Shown in pieces: positions 62,678 through 64,000 of a stretch of 64,000 nucleotides of DNA. The DNA is taken from NCBI RefSeq assembly GCF_022865105.1, contig NZ_JAKNYM010000001.1, positions 310,001-374,000 on the forward strand. The letters run 5' to 3'. The position numbers were made by a program, and so were the translations under genes. How positions within the stretch are numbered: position 1 is the first letter of the stretch; every line of letters begins with the position of its first letter. Origin of the DNA: Sphingomicrobium astaxanthinifaciens. Its GTDB lineage: Bacteria > Pseudomonadota > Alphaproteobacteria > Sphingomonadales > Sphingomonadaceae. The notes beneath the pieces are model-generated. The model was not told where the DNA came from, did no database searches, and saw only the letters and a program-made list of their open reading frames with translations.

Positions 62678-64000
62678 ATGACCCAGACTTCGCAGAACAC
62701 GCTCGACCACGCCGCCGAGATCCTGACCGCCGACGAAGCCTCCCTCGAGGAGACGGTCGAGAGCCTCGAACGCCCGGTGTCGGGCACGATCGACTGGCTC
62801 GTCGACTATTGGGAAGAGCTGCTGATCGGCGGCGTCGTGGCGCTCGGCCTTGCCGGGATCCTGCTGATCCTGCGCTCGCTCGGACGGCGCTATCGCAAGG
62901 CGACCAAGGATCGCACCAGCTGGAAGGGGATCGTGGCGGGCGTGCTCGCCAAGACCACCCTCACCTTCATGCTGGTCACCAGCTTCTTCATTGTCGTCAG
63001 CCACACCGAGATCCCCGCCAACCTCGAACGCATCTTCGAGATCGCCTTCATCGTCTCGGCCACGCTGCAGGGCGCGATCTGGGCGCGCGAGCTGATCATC
63101 GGGGTGATCAAATCGAAAGCCGCGACCGAGGAGGACGATCCCGACAGCACGCTGGGCAATGCGCTCAACATCATCCGCGTGCTGGTCAACGTGGCGGTCT
63201 TCGCCATCGCCATCATCGTCATCCTCGACAACCTCGGGGTCGACGTCACCACGCTGGTCGCGGGGCTGGGGATCGGCGGTATCGCCATCGGCCTTGCCGC
63301 GCAGGGCATCTTCTCCGACCTCTTCGCCGCGCTCTCGATCGTGTTCGACCGCCCCTTCCGCCGCGGCGACGTGATCAATTACGGCGGCGCCGCCGGCACC
63401 TTCGGCACGGTCGAGAAGATCGGGCTCAAGACCACCCGCCTGCGCGCCCCCTCGGGCGAGCTGGTGGTCATCGGCAATACCCAGCTGCTCGAGCAGGAAG
63501 TGAAGAATATCGCGCTGGCCGAGCGCCGCCGCGTCGAGATCCCCTTCGGCGTCATCTACCAGACCCCGCCCGAGCTGCTCGGGCGGATGAAGGCGCTGGT
63601 CGAGAGCACCATCGCCGACCATGAGGACATCACCCCGGTGCGCACCATCTGCACGGGCTTTGGCGACTCATCGATCGACTTCCTCTTCATCTACGACCAT
63701 TACACCACCGACTATGAAGAGCTGGTCGGCGCCAAGAGCCTCGTCCTGATCGCCATCACCCGGCTGTTCGCCGAGCAGGGCATCGAGTTCGCCTATCCCA
63801 CCCAGACCACCTTCACCTCGGCGCCCGACGGCACGATGATCATGCCCTATCCCGAAAACGGCTTCCGGCTGGTCGAGGAAGAGGCCGCGCCCGCCCCGTC
63901 CCGCCCGCTCCCGTCGGCCGCGACCAGCGTGAAGAAGGCGCCGCCGCGCGGCGACGGCGACATCGAGGGACCGGGCGCCAGCGATACCGGCGGCAGCGAG
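62678..64000 (+). CDS. MscS-family mechanosensitive channel (3' end beyond window)
   Basis: An inner-membrane channel that opens under membrane tension. From the ATG at 62678, 441 codons stay open to the edge of the window. Three hydrophobic segments lead to the pore helix VTTLVAGLGIGGIAIGLAAQ, followed by the MscS beta domain (FDRPFRRGDVINYGG, TTRLRAPSGELVVIGNTQLL). An N-terminal extension of about 45 acidic residues precedes the first helix, and a Pro/Ala-rich tail begins near 63880. It follows topoisomerase IB by 39 bases on the same strand. Confidence 0.9.
   Translation, partial: MTQTSQNTLDHAAEILTADEASLEETVESLERPVSGTIDWLVDYWEELLIGGVVALGLAGILLILRSLGRRYRKATKDRTSWKGIVAGVLAKTTLTFMLVTSFFIVVSHTEIPANLERIFEIAFIVSATLQGAIWARELIIGVIKSKAATEEDDPDSTLGNALNIIRVLVNVAVFAIAIIVILDNLGVDVTTLVAGLGIGGIAIGLAAQGIFSDLFAALSIVFDRPFRRGDVINYGGAAGTFGTVEKIGLKTTRLRAPSGELVVIGNTQLLEQEVKNIALAERRRVEIPFGVIYQTPPELLGRMKALVESTIADHEDITPVRTICTGFGDSSIDFLFIYDHYTTDYEELVGAKSLVLIAITRLFAEQGIEFAYPTQTTFTSAPDGTMIMPYPENGFRLVEEEAAPAPSRPLPSAATSVKKAPPRGDGDIEGPGASDTGGSE

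Overview
The window is GC-rich alphaproteobacterial DNA, most likely from a sphingomonad (order Sphingomonadales). Pointers are the glnB/glnA region, a TamA/TamB pair, an HWE-type histidine kinase, a DUF3008-type small protein, many GTG starts and dense ATGA/TGATG overlaps. The backbone is strongly GC-rich. The stretch from about 26.6 to 45.2 kb is visibly less so and looks acquired.

Left backbone (1-8 kb, minus strand): an MFS transporter cut by the window edge, a BCCT betaine/choline-type transporter, a Na+/Ca2+-type exchanger, a soluble multi-sensor hybrid histidine kinase and an OmpA-family protein.

Polysaccharide locus (8-26.4 kb): galE, then an NtrC-family regulator preceded by an H-NOX haem sensor in one operon. 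Next come a complete Wzx/Wzy set: export lipoprotein, chain-length protein, polymerase, three glycosyltransferases, a flippase, and a GT26 plus priming-transferase fusion. Sigma-54-like promoters and shared short motifs sit in both promoter regions of the cluster. Two signalling genes close the region. One is a membrane kinase with an intact histidine but a degraded receiver. The other is a pseudokinase with an intact receiver and HPt domain. Together they look like one phosphorelay split over two proteins.

Tandem islands at tRNA-Gly (26.6-45.3 kb): two promoter-bearing 5' halves of tRNA-Gly(CCC), inside 250-bp direct repeats, lie upstream of the intact tRNA at 45246-45319. Island 1 (26.7-32.0 kb) carries an ECF sigma/anti-sigma pair, a subtilase with a long acidic Glu/Ala repeat, an outer-membrane barrel-like protein and a secreted acidic 11-residue-repeat protein. 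The sigma gene and the acidic-repeat gene share a promoter pattern, GGAATAA-N15-CGTC. Island 2 (32.0-45.2 kb) starts with a short tyrosine recombinase and holds stress and envelope genes: MgtC-like, SDR, DUF3008, a MerT-like/Cys-rich pair, GT4 plus glycogen-debranching-like enzyme, HWE kinase, UspA and a Kef-type antiporter. It ends in truncated UspA and integrase fragments beside the tRNA.

Right backbone (45.3-64 kb): OmpA lipoprotein and CPA antiporter, CinA-like and GFA proteins, map, glnB, two small genes and glnA (nitrogen assimilation), a tandem PilZ protein, tamB/tamA, an S24 peptidase remnant, a DJ-1/PfpI protein, topoisomerase IB and an MscS channel cut by the window end.
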